Part shown: positions 1-8,304 of the stretch, in pieces
Position numbering within the stretch: the first letter of the stretch is position 1
Layout: each line of letters begins with the position of its first letter
Assembly: GCF_020740535.1 (NCBI RefSeq)
Contig: NZ_CP082362.1
Location: forward strand, 7,003,501-7,067,500
Length of the DNA: 64,000 nt
Origin: Streptomyces profundus
GTDB taxonomy: Bacteria; Actinomycetota; Actinomycetes; Streptomycetales; Streptomycetaceae
Direction of reading: 5' to 3'
Notes under the pieces: model-generated
Databases searched by the model: none
What the model was told of the DNA's origin: nothing
The model's input: the letters and a program-made list of their open reading frames with translations, nothing else
Translations under genes and position numbers: made by a program

Positions 1-741
1 GCGGACATCGCCGACGACCCGCACCAGCCGTATGTGGGCGCCTCGGCGTTCACCCACAAGGCGGGGCTGCACGCCAGCGGTGTCAAGGCCGATCCGGAGC
101 TCTACAACCACATCGACCCCCTGGTGGTCGGGAACGGGATGCGCGTCCTGGTCACCGAGATGGCGGGCCGGGCGAGCCTGGAGCTGAAGGGGGCCGAGCT
201 GGGCCTGGATCTCCGGGCGGATCCCGACGCCCTGACCCGGTCCATCGCGCGGGTGAAGGAACTGGAGGCGGCCGGCTGGTCGTTCGAGGCGGCCGACGCC
301 TCGTTGGAGCTGCTGCTCCGCGCCGAACTCGCCGTCGGCACGCCCAGGGAGCGGCCCGCGGACTTCCGTCCGGTGTGGCACCGGGTGGTGTCGGAGCACC
401 GCGCGGACGGCACGGTCGTCTCCGAGGCCACCGTCGGTCTGCGGGTCGGCACCGAACGCGCTGAGGCCACGGCGTCGGGGGAGGGGCCGGTGCGCGCGCT
501 GGAGGCCGCGCTGCGGCGGGCGCTCGCGCCCCAGCTGCCGTGGCTGGACACCTGGACGCTGTCCTCCTATCAGATCAGGGTCCTGGACGAGGGCTCCCGG
601 GCGCGGGTCCTGGCCGTCTCCCACGACGGGGAGCGGGAGTGGACCACGGTCGGCGCGAACGCCAGCGTGATCGAGGCCGCGGTGCTGGCGCTCGCCGACG
701 CCGTCGCCTTCCAGGCGACCCGCCTCGCGCGCGGCGGCTGA
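1..741 (+). CDS. cimA: Citramalate synthase, C-terminal part (gene cut by window start)
   Basis: The reading frame is open from the first base to a TGA at 739-741, so the N-terminal catalytic TIM barrel lies outside the window. The visible part holds the end of the barrel (ASAFTHKAGLHASGV, typical of the homocitrate/isopropylmalate/citramalate synthase family) and the C-terminal LeuA dimerisation/allosteric domain, including VGANASVIEAAVLALADA. The family condenses acetyl-CoA with pyruvate to citramalate, feeding 2-oxobutyrate and isoleucine synthesis. CimA rather than LeuA is favoured by the SYQIRVLDEG...ALADAV ending and lack of the usual LeuA tail; this is a family-level judgement. The next gene on the strand is an Lrp-type regulator, which fits amino-acid metabolism. 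Confidence 0.85.
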   Translation, partial: ADIADDPHQPYVGASAFTHKAGLHASGVKADPELYNHIDPLVVGNGMRVLVTEMAGRASLELKGAELGLDLRADPDALTRSIARVKELEAAGWSFEAADASLELLLRAELAVGTPRERPADFRPVWHRVVSEHRADGTVVSEATVGLRVGTERAEATASGEGPVRALEAALRRALAPQLPWLDTWTLSSYQIRVLDEGSRARVLAVSHDGEREWTTVGANASVIEAAVLALADAVAFQATRLARGG

Positions 742-866
742 GCCGGGGATCGCGGGGGCCCTCGCCCCGCCGTCCGGCGCGGGCGCCGAGCGCGGCGGCC
801 GGCCCCGCCCGTCACCATGGGCCGGCCCCGCACCTGCCCGAGGAACAGGCCAGGGAGAGACGTCTG

Positions 867-1355
867 TTGAGCACTGTGAGAACCGGGGCGCGCGTCGACG
901 CGACGGACGCGCGCGTGCTGGCGGCGCTGGCCGAGGAGCCGCGCGCCACGGTCCTGGCGCTGGCGCAGCGCCTCGGCCTGTCCCGCAACACCGTCCAGGC
1001 GCGGCTCGCCAAGCTGGAGCGCGCCGGGGTGCTGCGGTCCTTCGAGCGCCGGATCGATCCGGCCGCCCTGGGGCGGCCGTTGACCGCCTTTGTCACGGCC
1101 GAGGTGGAGCAGCGCCGGCTCGCCGAGGTCGCCGGGGCGCTCGCCGGGATCGACGAGGTGGTCGAGGTGATCGGCGTCAGCGGCGACATGGACCTGCTGA
1201 TCCGGGTGATCGCCACCGACGCCGAGGACCTCTACCGGGTCGCCGGCAGCGTCCTGGCCTGCCCCGGAGTGGTGCGCACGAGCACCGCGTTGGCGATGCG
1301 CGAGCTGATTCCGTTCCGGCTGACAGGTCTGCTCGCCCGGCTCGCCGAACGCTGA
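867..1355 (+). CDS. Lrp/AsnC family transcriptional regulator
   Basis: About 162 residues, normal for the family. An N-terminal winged helix-turn-helix (VDATDARVLAALAEEPRATV, then LAQRLGLSRNTVQARLAKLE) is followed by the RAM/AsnC ligand-binding domain (VEVIGVSGDMDLLIRVIATD). I chose the TTG at 867 because AGGGAGAGA lies 7-15 bases upstream; a GTG at 876 is an alternative. An open frame extends much further upstream but overlaps cimA and is not protein-like. Lrp proteins bind amino acids and form octamers that control amino-acid metabolism. The position just after cimA suggests, but does not prove, a link to branched-chain amino acids. Confidence 0.88.
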   Translation: MSTVRTGARVDATDARVLAALAEEPRATVLALAQRLGLSRNTVQARLAKLERAGVLRSFERRIDPAALGRPLTAFVTAEVEQRRLAEVAGALAGIDEVVEVIGVSGDMDLLIRVIATDAEDLYRVAGSVLACPGVVRTSTALAMRELIPFRLTGLLARLAER

Positions 1356-1392
1356 GCGCCGCCGGGCCCGCCCGCTGGCCCGGCGCCTCGGT

Positions 1393-2010
1393 TCAGTGGC
1401 CGGGGAGGACGGTGCCGGGGCCCCGGCCGACGACGCGCTCCTCCCAGACGGTCTTGGCCCGGCGCCGCAGATGGCTGGGCGGTAGGCCGTAGGCGGCGCG
1501 GAAGGCCCGGCTGAAGTGGGCGCTGTCGGTGAAACCCCAGCGGCCGGCGATGGCCTGGATGGGGTGGGCGAACATCGCCGCGTCGGTCAGGTCCCGCCAA
1601 CAGCCCTCAAGGCGCTGCTGGCGTATCCAGGCGGCGACGGTGAGGCCGTGCTGGTGGAAGAGCCGATGCAGATAGCGGAGCGAGATGTGATGGGCGCGCG
1701 CCACGCTGCGCGGGGTCAGCTCCGAGTCGCCCAGATGTTCCCGTATGTAGCTCTGCACACAGAGGAACAAACTCTGTTGCGGTGGTGCGCCGGAAAAGGA
1801 CAAAGCATTGTCCGGCTGCCCCGTCAAGAGGGCGGTCAGACCGTCAAGTGGCGCGCCCAGCGCGCCCTCCGGAGTTAATCGATGCGTGGTCACCGGGGGA
1901 GTGGGACCACCGCTCGGCGGCGGCAGCGAGACGGCGGTATCCGCATGGACGAGTTCCATCAGCGCTGCCCATCTGTGCCCCGGGCATTGACAGCTGGACA
2001 TACAAGCCAT
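1393..2010 (-). CDS. Short AraC-family regulator lacking its N-terminal sensor domain
   Basis: The C-terminal ~105 residues are a full AraC double helix-turn-helix: VQSYIREHLGDSELTPRSVA, then LHRLFHQHG and GRWGFTDSAHFSRAFRAAYG. Relatives of this type in Streptomyces are about 300-330 residues with a cupin-like AraC-binding domain in front. Here only ~90 low-similarity residues precede the DNA-binding part, and the upstream minus-strand sequence (2011-2405) shows no missing sensor domain in any frame. The start may be the ATG at residue 18 (MELVHADTAV) rather than the first ATG. It is on the same strand as, and just downstream of, the NRPS-PKS genes, so it could regulate them. It could also be a decaying gene. 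Confidence 0.72.
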   Translation of the reverse strand: MACMSSCQCPGHRWAALMELVHADTAVSLPPPSGGPTPPVTTHRLTPEGALGAPLDGLTALLTGQPDNALSFSGAPPQQSLFLCVQSYIREHLGDSELTPRSVARAHHISLRYLHRLFHQHGLTVAAWIRQQRLEGCWRDLTDAAMFAHPIQAIAGRWGFTDSAHFSRAFRAAYGLPPSHLRRRAKTVWEERVVGRGPGTVLPGH

Positions 2011-2405
2011 ACCTTCCCCTTGAAACTCTCTTTGCGCTTTTTTGACGCCGGCGGGCAGTGGAGTCGGTGTGGGATTCGGGTTTCCTGGGCAGGGGCGGAC
2101 AAGGGGAGCAGGGGCGGCGAACGGCGCGGGCTTGTGTCCCTCCGCGGTTCCCCCCGGCCATGGCTGATATGACGTCTGCCCAGGTCAAAGCGGAGGCAGA
2201 GGGGAGTGTGGGCCCATAGCGGGCGCCTGACCCCGGGGTGCGGGGGGCGCTATGATCCCGCGCGGGCCGTGGTACAGACGCGGTCGCCCGCGGGTCTCGT
2301 CACCAACCGGAAACGGCGTCTCAACGCGTACAACGCCCTCGCCACCTCCAAGCGGATACGTCCCGGAAACCCGTCGACAAGGCCGAACCAATATGTTCCG
2401 GATGT
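2011..2405. other. Intergenic stretch between AraC gene and P450 gene
   Basis: About 395 bases without a convincing gene. Short open frames on both strands have no recognisable protein similarity. It probably contains the AraC promoter and the 3' end of the cluster transcript. I saw no clear terminator hairpin or operator. Confidence 0.5.
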
Positions 2406-3662
2406 TTATCCGGCGGCTGTGCGGCGGCGGCGCCGTGCGGTAATGGGGACGTGTTTGTAACCGGACACAAAATTCGAGACCATGCGCTCCGCCTTTCCGG
2501 CGGACTGGAAGTCCTCGTATCTGTCCAGGAGTTCTTCGAACAATGTCTTGATCGTGACTCTGGCGACGCTGTGCCCGACACAGTAGTGGGGTCCGATGCC
2601 GAACGCCAGATGCTTGTTCGGTTTCCGCCGTATGTCGAATGTCTCACCTCCGGGAAACTCGTCGTCATCGCGGTTGGCCGACCCCAGCCACACCACCACG
2701 GCGTCACCGGCCGCGATCTCGGTGCCGTGGAGCACCAGGTCCCGGGTGGCGTAGCGGAGCATGTGGTTGACGGGGGAGGACCACCGCAGCGACTCCTCGA
2801 CGGCCGTGGTGTGCACCTCGGGATGCGCCGCCCAGTCCCGCAGCACATCGGTCTCCACGAACTCGGCGAGCACGAAGTTGGGCGCGTGCGGGGTGGTGAC
2901 GTTGGCGCCGAGGAGCAGGCTGTAGCAGTTGGCGACGATCTCGCTCGGGGACATGTGGCGGCCCTCGAAGCGGGTGGAGATCAGCACGCTCAGCAGATCG
3001 TCGCTCAACTGCTCGCGCCGGAAGGAGACCAGGTCCTGGAAGTAGACGAAGAGCTCCCGGTGAGCCGTCGCCAGGGTGGCCTCCTTGCCCCCCGGCTCCT
3101 GGTACTCCGGATCGTCCGCAGCGATGCAGGCGGCGGTGAGCCTGGTGAGCCAGGGCCAGTCGGCCCTGGGCAGGCCGATCATGGTGCCGGTCACCGACAT
3201 CGGCATCTCGATCATCGCCTGGGCGAAGTCGAACACCCCGCCGTCGCCGAGCGGTTCGACGAGTTCGAGCACCAGGTCGCGGATCATGTCGCGCTGCCGG
3301 TCCACCGCCCTGAGCGCCAGGGCCTTCTTCAGCCTGGCCTGCATGATGGTGTGGCGCGGCGGGTCCGTCACCACCAACTGCTGGCCGCCGGCCGGATCGT
3401 CCATCCCCAGCAGCTCCAGCATCGTGCCCCGCTCCGAGGTGAACAGCTCGGTGTTGCGCAGCACGAACTCCGTGTCGGCGTACTTGACCACGGACCAGAA
3501 GCCCCGATCGGCGTCCACCTGGTGCCAGCTCAGGCTGTCCAACGCGCGTAGCCGCGCCCACTCGGGGTGCGGGTCGCCGCCGCTGTAGAGCGTCGGGTCC
3601 ACGAGATCCGTCGTCCCCAGGCCCACCGGACATCCCGAGGCGGCGGGGCGATGGTTGGTCAT
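2406..3662 (-). CDS. Cytochrome P450 (biosynthetic cluster)
   Basis: 418 residues, normal for a soluble bacterial P450. The heme-binding loop is FGIGPHYCVGH, with the axial cysteine in the FGxGxHxCxG pattern. The K-helix ExxR is EESLRW, and the I-helix oxygen-activation region is LLLGANVTTPH, which departs from the usual AGxxT by having N-V after GA. ATG at 3662 is preceded by AGAGGA. It is the last gene of the minus-strand cluster. The sequence around ITGTMIGLPRADWPWL recalls P450s that hydroxylate carrier-protein-bound amino acids, so a tailoring step on the NRPS-bound residue is a reasonable but unproven role. Substrate cannot be read from the sequence. Confidence 0.9.
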   Translation of the reverse strand: MTNHRPAASGCPVGLGTTDLVDPTLYSGGDPHPEWARLRALDSLSWHQVDADRGFWSVVKYADTEFVLRNTELFTSERGTMLELLGMDDPAGGQQLVVTDPPRHTIMQARLKKALALRAVDRQRDMIRDLVLELVEPLGDGGVFDFAQAMIEMPMSVTGTMIGLPRADWPWLTRLTAACIAADDPEYQEPGGKEATLATAHRELFVYFQDLVSFRREQLSDDLLSVLISTRFEGRHMSPSEIVANCYSLLLGANVTTPHAPNFVLAEFVETDVLRDWAAHPEVHTTAVEESLRWSSPVNHMLRYATRDLVLHGTEIAAGDAVVVWLGSANRDDDEFPGGETFDIRRKPNKHLAFGIGPHYCVGHSVARVTIKTLFEELLDRYEDFQSAGKAERMVSNFVSGYKHVPITARRRRRTAAG

Positions 3663-3783
3663 GATCGTTCCTCTCGTTCGAAACGTCAGCGGTTCACGAC
3701 GGGGGAGGACGGCGGGGGAGGACGGCGGCTCGCCGCGCCCAGGGCCTCCGGAGCGATCCCGGGCCCCGGGCGCGGCGCAGGAC

Positions 3784-4785
3784 CTAGAAGGCCCCGTCCA
3801 ACCTGGCGCGCTGCTCCTGGGTCAGCACCAGGTCCACCGCGGCCAGGCTCTCGTTCAGCTGGGCCACCGAGGAGGCGCCGGTGATCGGGAGCACCGGGAT
3901 CTCCCCGCCGATGAGCCAGGACAGCACCACCTGGTTGGGCGTCGCGTCGGCCTCCTTGGCCACCTCGCGCAGCGCGGCCAGCCTGATGGGCGTGCCCGGA
4001 TGCTCGTAGTCGTGCTCGAGGGCCTTGTCCGCCCGCGTGTAACTGCCGGACAGCAGCGGGGAGTAGGCGACCAGCGTCAGCTCGGGGTTCTCCCGCAGGT
4101 AGCTCAGCAGGTCTCCGTCGAGAAGCCCCTGGCTGCCGTCCGGGGAGCGCCGGGCCGGCAGGTCGGTGCGCGGCCGGAGATAGCTGTGCTGGTACTGCAA
4201 CACCTCGTACCCCGGCAGCCCGGCCGTCGCGGCGATCGTCCTGGCGCGCTCCACCTTCCACGCCCAGTGGTTGCTCACCCCGACAAGGCCGACGCCGCCC
4301 TCCTCGACCAGCTCGGCGAAGGCCCTGACGGTCTCTTCGAGCGGCGTGTTCGGGTCCTCGATATGGGCGTACATCACATCGAGCCTGTCCACGCCGAGGA
4401 GTTCACGGCTGCGCGCCGCGGCCTCCCGGATCGACTTGGCGGAAAGCCCCTCGATGTTCTCCTGCTTCCCGGTGTCGGCGAAGCTGAGCCCGGCGGCGTT
4501 CGGGCGGCCACCGACCTTGGTGGCGATGACCACCTCGTCCCCGATGCCCCGGCTGCGGCGCCACCGGCCGAGCAGCGCCTCGCTTTCACCGCCCTGGGTG
4601 CCGTTGAACCAGAAGGCGTAGTTGTTGGCCGTGTCGATGAACGTGCCGCCGGCCTCGACGAATCGGTCGAGAACCGCGAACGACGTCTCCTCGTCCGTGT
4701 GCGTGCCGAACAACATGGCGCCGAGACCCAGCACGCTCACTTCGCGGCGAGTGCTCGGGTTCTGGCCAATCGTGCGGTATTTCAT
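3784..4785 (-). CDS. Aldo/keto reductase (biosynthetic cluster)
   Basis: 333 residues, (beta/alpha)8 NADPH-dependent oxidoreductase of the AKR superfamily. The catalytic-tetrad Asp-Tyr region is FIDTANNYAFW, Lys lies in VVIATKVGG, and the His position reads YAHIEDP. The cofactor loop is ITGASSVAQLNESL. The open frame runs further upstream, but ATG 4785 has an excellent ribosome site (GGAAGGA, 5 bases away) and begins MKYRTIGQN, as relatives do. With no ketoreductase domain on the PKS, this free-standing reductase could reduce the beta-ketone of the product or an intermediate. That is inference from context. Confidence 0.9.
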   Translation of the reverse strand: MKYRTIGQNPSTRREVSVLGLGAMLFGTHTDEETSFAVLDRFVEAGGTFIDTANNYAFWFNGTQGGESEALLGRWRRSRGIGDEVVIATKVGGRPNAAGLSFADTGKQENIEGLSAKSIREAAARSRELLGVDRLDVMYAHIEDPNTPLEETVRAFAELVEEGGVGLVGVSNHWAWKVERARTIAATAGLPGYEVLQYQHSYLRPRTDLPARRSPDGSQGLLDGDLLSYLRENPELTLVAYSPLLSGSYTRADKALEHDYEHPGTPIRLAALREVAKEADATPNQVVLSWLIGGEIPVLPITGASSVAQLNESLAAVDLVLTQEQRARLDGAF

Positions 4786-4956
4786 GGTTTCCTTCCGTAC
4801 GGATTCCACGTGCCGACTGGATGCGCCAGTCGTGCACCCTCGTCGCGAAATAGCGGCTCGCGATCTTCGCTTGGACACTATCGCCGGGGGACGAGGGCGT
4901 GAAAGGCGGTCTTCGACGAATAGTGCCTCTTGGGTCTTTCCTTCGGAAATCCCCAC

Positions 4957-5679
4957 CTATGCCGTGGTCTCCGAAAGGGTGGCCGTCTCGATCAGTCGCA
5001 TCACCCGCTCTCCCGAGTCCACCAGGTACATATGTGCTCCGGGTAGTTCCACGAGGGTGAATTCCCGCCGGGTCACCTGGGCCCAGGCGGCGAGTTGCTC
5101 CGTCGAGACCAGTCGGTCGTCCGTGCCGCGCAGCGCGGTGATCGGTACGTCCAGCGGCTCCAGCGTGCTGGGCCGGTACTCCTCGTGCATCTCCACGTCC
5201 GCGCGCAGCGTGGGCAACAGCAGCTCCCTGATGTCCGGCACGGCCAGCGCCTCGTGGCGGTAGCCGGAGATCTCGCCGACCCGTTCGAGGAACGCGTCGT
5301 CGGGCAGTCCGGTGGCGCGCAGGGTGCGTTGGGTGCCGGGCTCGGGGGAGCCGCTGGCGAACAGCCGCAGCACCTCCACCTCGGGGACGGACGCCAGCCG
5401 GTGCGCCAACTCGTAGGCCAGCACCGCCCCGACGCTGTGCCCGAAGAGCACCACCCGTGCCGGGCCGCCCAGTTCGTCGAGGAGGTCCGCCAACAGCCGG
5501 TCGGTGGCGGGCCGCACGTCGCGGAACGGCTCCTCGTCGATCAGCCGCTCCCGACCGGGGAGGCGCAGCGGCAGGACGGTGCGGCCCTCGCCCGCCCACT
5601 GGGCCCAGGGGTGGAAGAACGAGGCGCCAGAGCCGCCGAACGGCAGGCACACCAGGTGAATCGGCGTCGTGTCACTCAC
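4957..5679 (-). CDS. Type II (editing) thioesterase
   Basis: 240 residues, the standard length of external thioesterases found beside NRPS/PKS genes. Alpha/beta hydrolase fold with N-terminal LVCLPFGGSGASFF, nucleophile elbow GHSVG, acid in LRGTDDRLVS and catalytic His in PGAHMYL. Type II thioesterases remove mis-primed acyl groups from carrier-protein phosphopantetheine arms. The GTG start at 5679 follows GGAGGAG at a rather long spacing. It lies between the cluster P450 and the aldo/keto reductase on the same strand and so belongs to the same operon. Confidence 0.93.
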   Translation of the reverse strand: MSDTTPIHLVCLPFGGSGASFFHPWAQWAGEGRTVLPLRLPGRERLIDEEPFRDVRPATDRLLADLLDELGGPARVVLFGHSVGAVLAYELAHRLASVPEVEVLRLFASGSPEPGTQRTLRATGLPDDAFLERVGEISGYRHEALAVPDIRELLLPTLRADVEMHEEYRPSTLEPLDVPITALRGTDDRLVSTEQLAAWAQVTRREFTLVELPGAHMYLVDSGERVMRLIETATLSETTA

Positions 5680-5727
5680 AGTTCTCGCTCCTCCGCGTCG
5701 GACGGTGGTCGCTTCCGGCGGGCCGCG

Positions 5728-6975
5728 TCAGCGCGGCAGCCTGCGCTCATAGGTGATCGGCAGGTTCCGCAGGCCCCGGCTGGCCGAGTTGTCGTAGCGC
5801 CAGGCCAGTTCGTCGGACGGCACGGCCAGCGCCAGGCCGGGGAGCCGGCGCAGCAGGGTGGTGAAGGCGACCTGTCCCTCGACGCGGGACAGCGGGGCGC
5901 CCGGGCAGAAGTGGATGCTGTGCCCGAAGGACAGGTGCCGGTTCGGCTTGCGGGTGATGTCGAGACGGTCCGGGTCCTCGAAGACCTCCGGATCGCGGTT
6001 GGCCGAGTTGATCAGCAGGTGGACGAAGCTCTCCCGGGGGATGTCGACGTCCCCCACCCGGGTGTCCTCGGCCGCGTAGCGGGGCGGCGCCCGGTAGACG
6101 GGGCCCTCGTAGCGCAGGAACTCCTCGACCGCGGTGTCGACCAACTCCGGTCGCGTCCGGAGCAGTTCGAGCTGGTCGGGATGGCGCAGCAGGGCCTGGG
6201 TGCCGTTGCCGATGAGATTGGCCGTGGTCTTGTGGCCCGCGATGATCAACAGGATCAGCGTGGAGACCAGTTCGTCGTCGGTGAAGGCGTCGTCCTCCTC
6301 GGCGGTCCGGATGATCACGCTGACGAGGTCCTCGCCCATGGCGTCCCTGCGGGTCGCCAGCAGCTCCACCAGATAGCGCTCGACCGCCTCGCTGACCTCC
6401 TTCAGCCGGCGGTTGGACTCCTCGTCGGTGTAGGGAGCACCGCTGAGCACCAGGCCCCAGGTGTGCAACTGCTCCCGGTCCTCCACCGGAATGCCGAGGA
6501 ATCGGCAGATGACCTTCATCGGGATCTGGAGCGCGAAGTCGTGGAAGAGATCCACCACGCCGGTCTCCGGCATCTCGTCGATCAGATCGTCGGCGATTTC
6601 CTGGATGCTGGGACGCAGCAGTTCCATCCGGCGCGGTACGAACGCCTTGCTGACCAGTTTCCGCAGCCGCGTGTGGACCGGCGGGTCGGAGGTCAGCATG
6701 TTCTTGATGAGAATGGGGCTGCTCTCCTGCAACGCCTCACGGAACCACCGCGGGGCGTGGTCCACGCTCTTGGCGATCCGGTGGTTGCCGAAGAGTTCGG
6801 TAACCGTGCGGTAGTCGGCCACCACATAGGCTTCGGAGTCGGCCGGATAGTTGATTCGGTGCACCGGGCAGGAACTCCGCACTTCCGCGTAGGCGGCGTA
6901 CGGATTGTCGCCCGGGGCCATGAAGAACTCGGTCGGGAGCGGGTCGCCTGGAGTTGCGGGTATGTCCGTGGTCAT
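5728..6975 (-). CDS. Cytochrome P450, CYP107-like (biosynthetic cluster)
   Basis: 415 residues. Canonical features: I-helix LLIIAGHKTTANLIG, K-helix EEFLRYEGPV, heme loop FGHSIHFCPGAPL with the axial cysteine. The pattern matches actinobacterial CYP107-type oxidases that tailor polyketides and peptides. ATG 6975 is preceded by GGAGG. This is the second, clearly different P450 of the cluster, placed directly after the MFS gene in transcription order (30-bp gap). It needs a ferredoxin/reductase pair, none of which is encoded nearby. Confidence 0.92.
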   Translation of the reverse strand: MTTDIPATPGDPLPTEFFMAPGDNPYAAYAEVRSSCPVHRINYPADSEAYVVADYRTVTELFGNHRIAKSVDHAPRWFREALQESSPILIKNMLTSDPPVHTRLRKLVSKAFVPRRMELLRPSIQEIADDLIDEMPETGVVDLFHDFALQIPMKVICRFLGIPVEDREQLHTWGLVLSGAPYTDEESNRRLKEVSEAVERYLVELLATRRDAMGEDLVSVIIRTAEEDDAFTDDELVSTLILLIIAGHKTTANLIGNGTQALLRHPDQLELLRTRPELVDTAVEEFLRYEGPVYRAPPRYAAEDTRVGDVDIPRESFVHLLINSANRDPEVFEDPDRLDITRKPNRHLSFGHSIHFCPGAPLSRVEGQVAFTTLLRRLPGLALAVPSDELAWRYDNSASRGLRNLPITYERRLPR

Positions 6976-7005
6976 TCCTCGACCTCCGCGTTCGATCGCC
7001 TTGCT

Positions 7006-8304
7006 TCAGGACGCCAGTTCGTGGGGAGCGGGCAGCTTGCGTATCGTCTTGGTGAGGGTGGGCAGCGCGGCCAGGGTCCCGGCGACCGCCATGGCGAAGA
7101 ACACCCAGGTGGGGCCGGCCAGATCGAAGAGCGCGCCGATGCCGAAGATCCCGAGGGGCTGGGCGATCATGCCGAGGAACCCGACCGCGCCGAGGACCCG
7201 CCCCTGGAGGTCGTCGGGGACCAGGGCCGCGATATAGCTGTAGATCAGGGCGTTGACCACCCCGGCGCGCAGGAAGATACAGGCGACGATCACGCCGAGC
7301 GGCAGCACGCCGGGGACCAGCATCAGCAGCACGGCGCAGACCGGGCCCACCCAGATCGCGTAGTGCATGACGACGGACGGGCGGACCCACTTGAGGACGA
7401 GCCCGGCCAGCAGCGAGCCGATCAGCCCGCCGCTGCCGGCGACCGCGAGCGTGGTGCCGATGGTGGCCTCCGAGGCGCCCCGGAACTCGGCGGTGGCGAT
7501 GAGCGCCAGGAAGACGCCCGAGTGGTTGAACGCCATGTTGGAGCCCATGGCCCAGATGATCAGGATGAGGATGATCGGCTGACCGCCGATGAACTTGAAC
7601 CCCTGGAGCATGCCGCCCTTGCCCGTGTCCGGGGTCAGGTCGGCGCCGGCCGGCGGCTGGGCGGGCCTGGGCGCCTGCATCGGCTTCCTGATGAACAGCA
7701 GCAGCACCGCCGAGATCAGGAAGGCGATCGCCGCGCTCAGGAACGGCAGCGCGCGGGCGATGCCGAAGAGGGTGCCGCCGATCGGCGGGCCGATCACCGT
7801 GGCGCCGAAGAAGCGGATCTGGTTCTGCGCCGTCGCCTGGGTGAACTGCGAGGGAGGCACCAGCTGTTTGATCGCCGCCAGGCCCGCCGGGTTGGAGATC
7901 CCCAGGCAGCCGGCCGAGACGATGACGATCGCGAAGATCACCACCATGGGCGGGTCGCCGGCCATCACCAGGAAGCCGAAGAGGGCCAGCATCGCGACCC
8001 GCGCCACATCGCAGACGATCATGGTCGTCCGACGGTCGAACCGGTCGCTGACACTGCCGCCAGGCAGCGACATCAACCCGGCCACCACCAGCTGGATCGC
8101 CCCGACGGCACCCGCGTAGGTCGCCGACCCCGTGGTCGCCAGGATCAGCAGCGGATAGGCGATCTCCGCCGACTCCTTGGCCACCGCGGCGAAGAACTGG
8201 CTGATCCACATCGCCTGGAAGTCCCGGTTGCGGAAGAGGGACTTCTCCGGCTCAGGCGGCGCCTGCTCCCGCTCCGGGCTGGTGCTCGTTGACTCAGTGG
8301 GCAT
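7006..8304 (-). CDS. MFS exporter (EntS/MFS_3-like)
   Basis: 432 residues with about 12 hydrophobic segments. The front has the family signature FRNRDFQAMWISQFFAAVAKE, followed by the loop LPGGSVSDRFDRRTTMIV, the MFS motif between helices 2 and 3. Members of this subfamily export siderophores, macrolides and peptides. The ATG at 8304 overlaps the end of the PKS gene by 11 bases, so the two are translationally coupled. This argues that it exports the NRPS-PKS product or provides self-resistance. Confidence 0.92.
   Translation of the reverse strand: MPTESTSTSPEREQAPPEPEKSLFRNRDFQAMWISQFFAAVAKESAEIAYPLLILATTGSATYAGAVGAIQLVVAGLMSLPGGSVSDRFDRRTTMIVCDVARVAMLALFGFLVMAGDPPMVVIFAIVIVSAGCLGISNPAGLAAIKQLVPPSQFTQATAQNQIRFFGATVIGPPIGGTLFGIARALPFLSAAIAFLISAVLLLFIRKPMQAPRPAQPPAGADLTPDTGKGGMLQGFKFIGGQPIILILIIWAMGSNMAFNHSGVFLALIATAEFRGASEATIGTTLAVAGSGGLIGSLLAGLVLKWVRPSVVMHYAIWVGPVCAVLLMLVPGVLPLGVIVACIFLRAGVVNALIYSYIAALVPDDLQGRVLGAVGFLGMIAQPLGIFGIGALFDLAGPTWVFFAMAVAGTLAALPTLTKTIRKLPAPHELAS

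Noticed and set aside
5095..8292. 1065-aa open frame on the plus strand
   Set aside because: It lies antisense to thioesterase, P450 and MFS genes with clear motifs; its composition (His/Arg/Gly-rich) is typical of GC-rich shadow frames.
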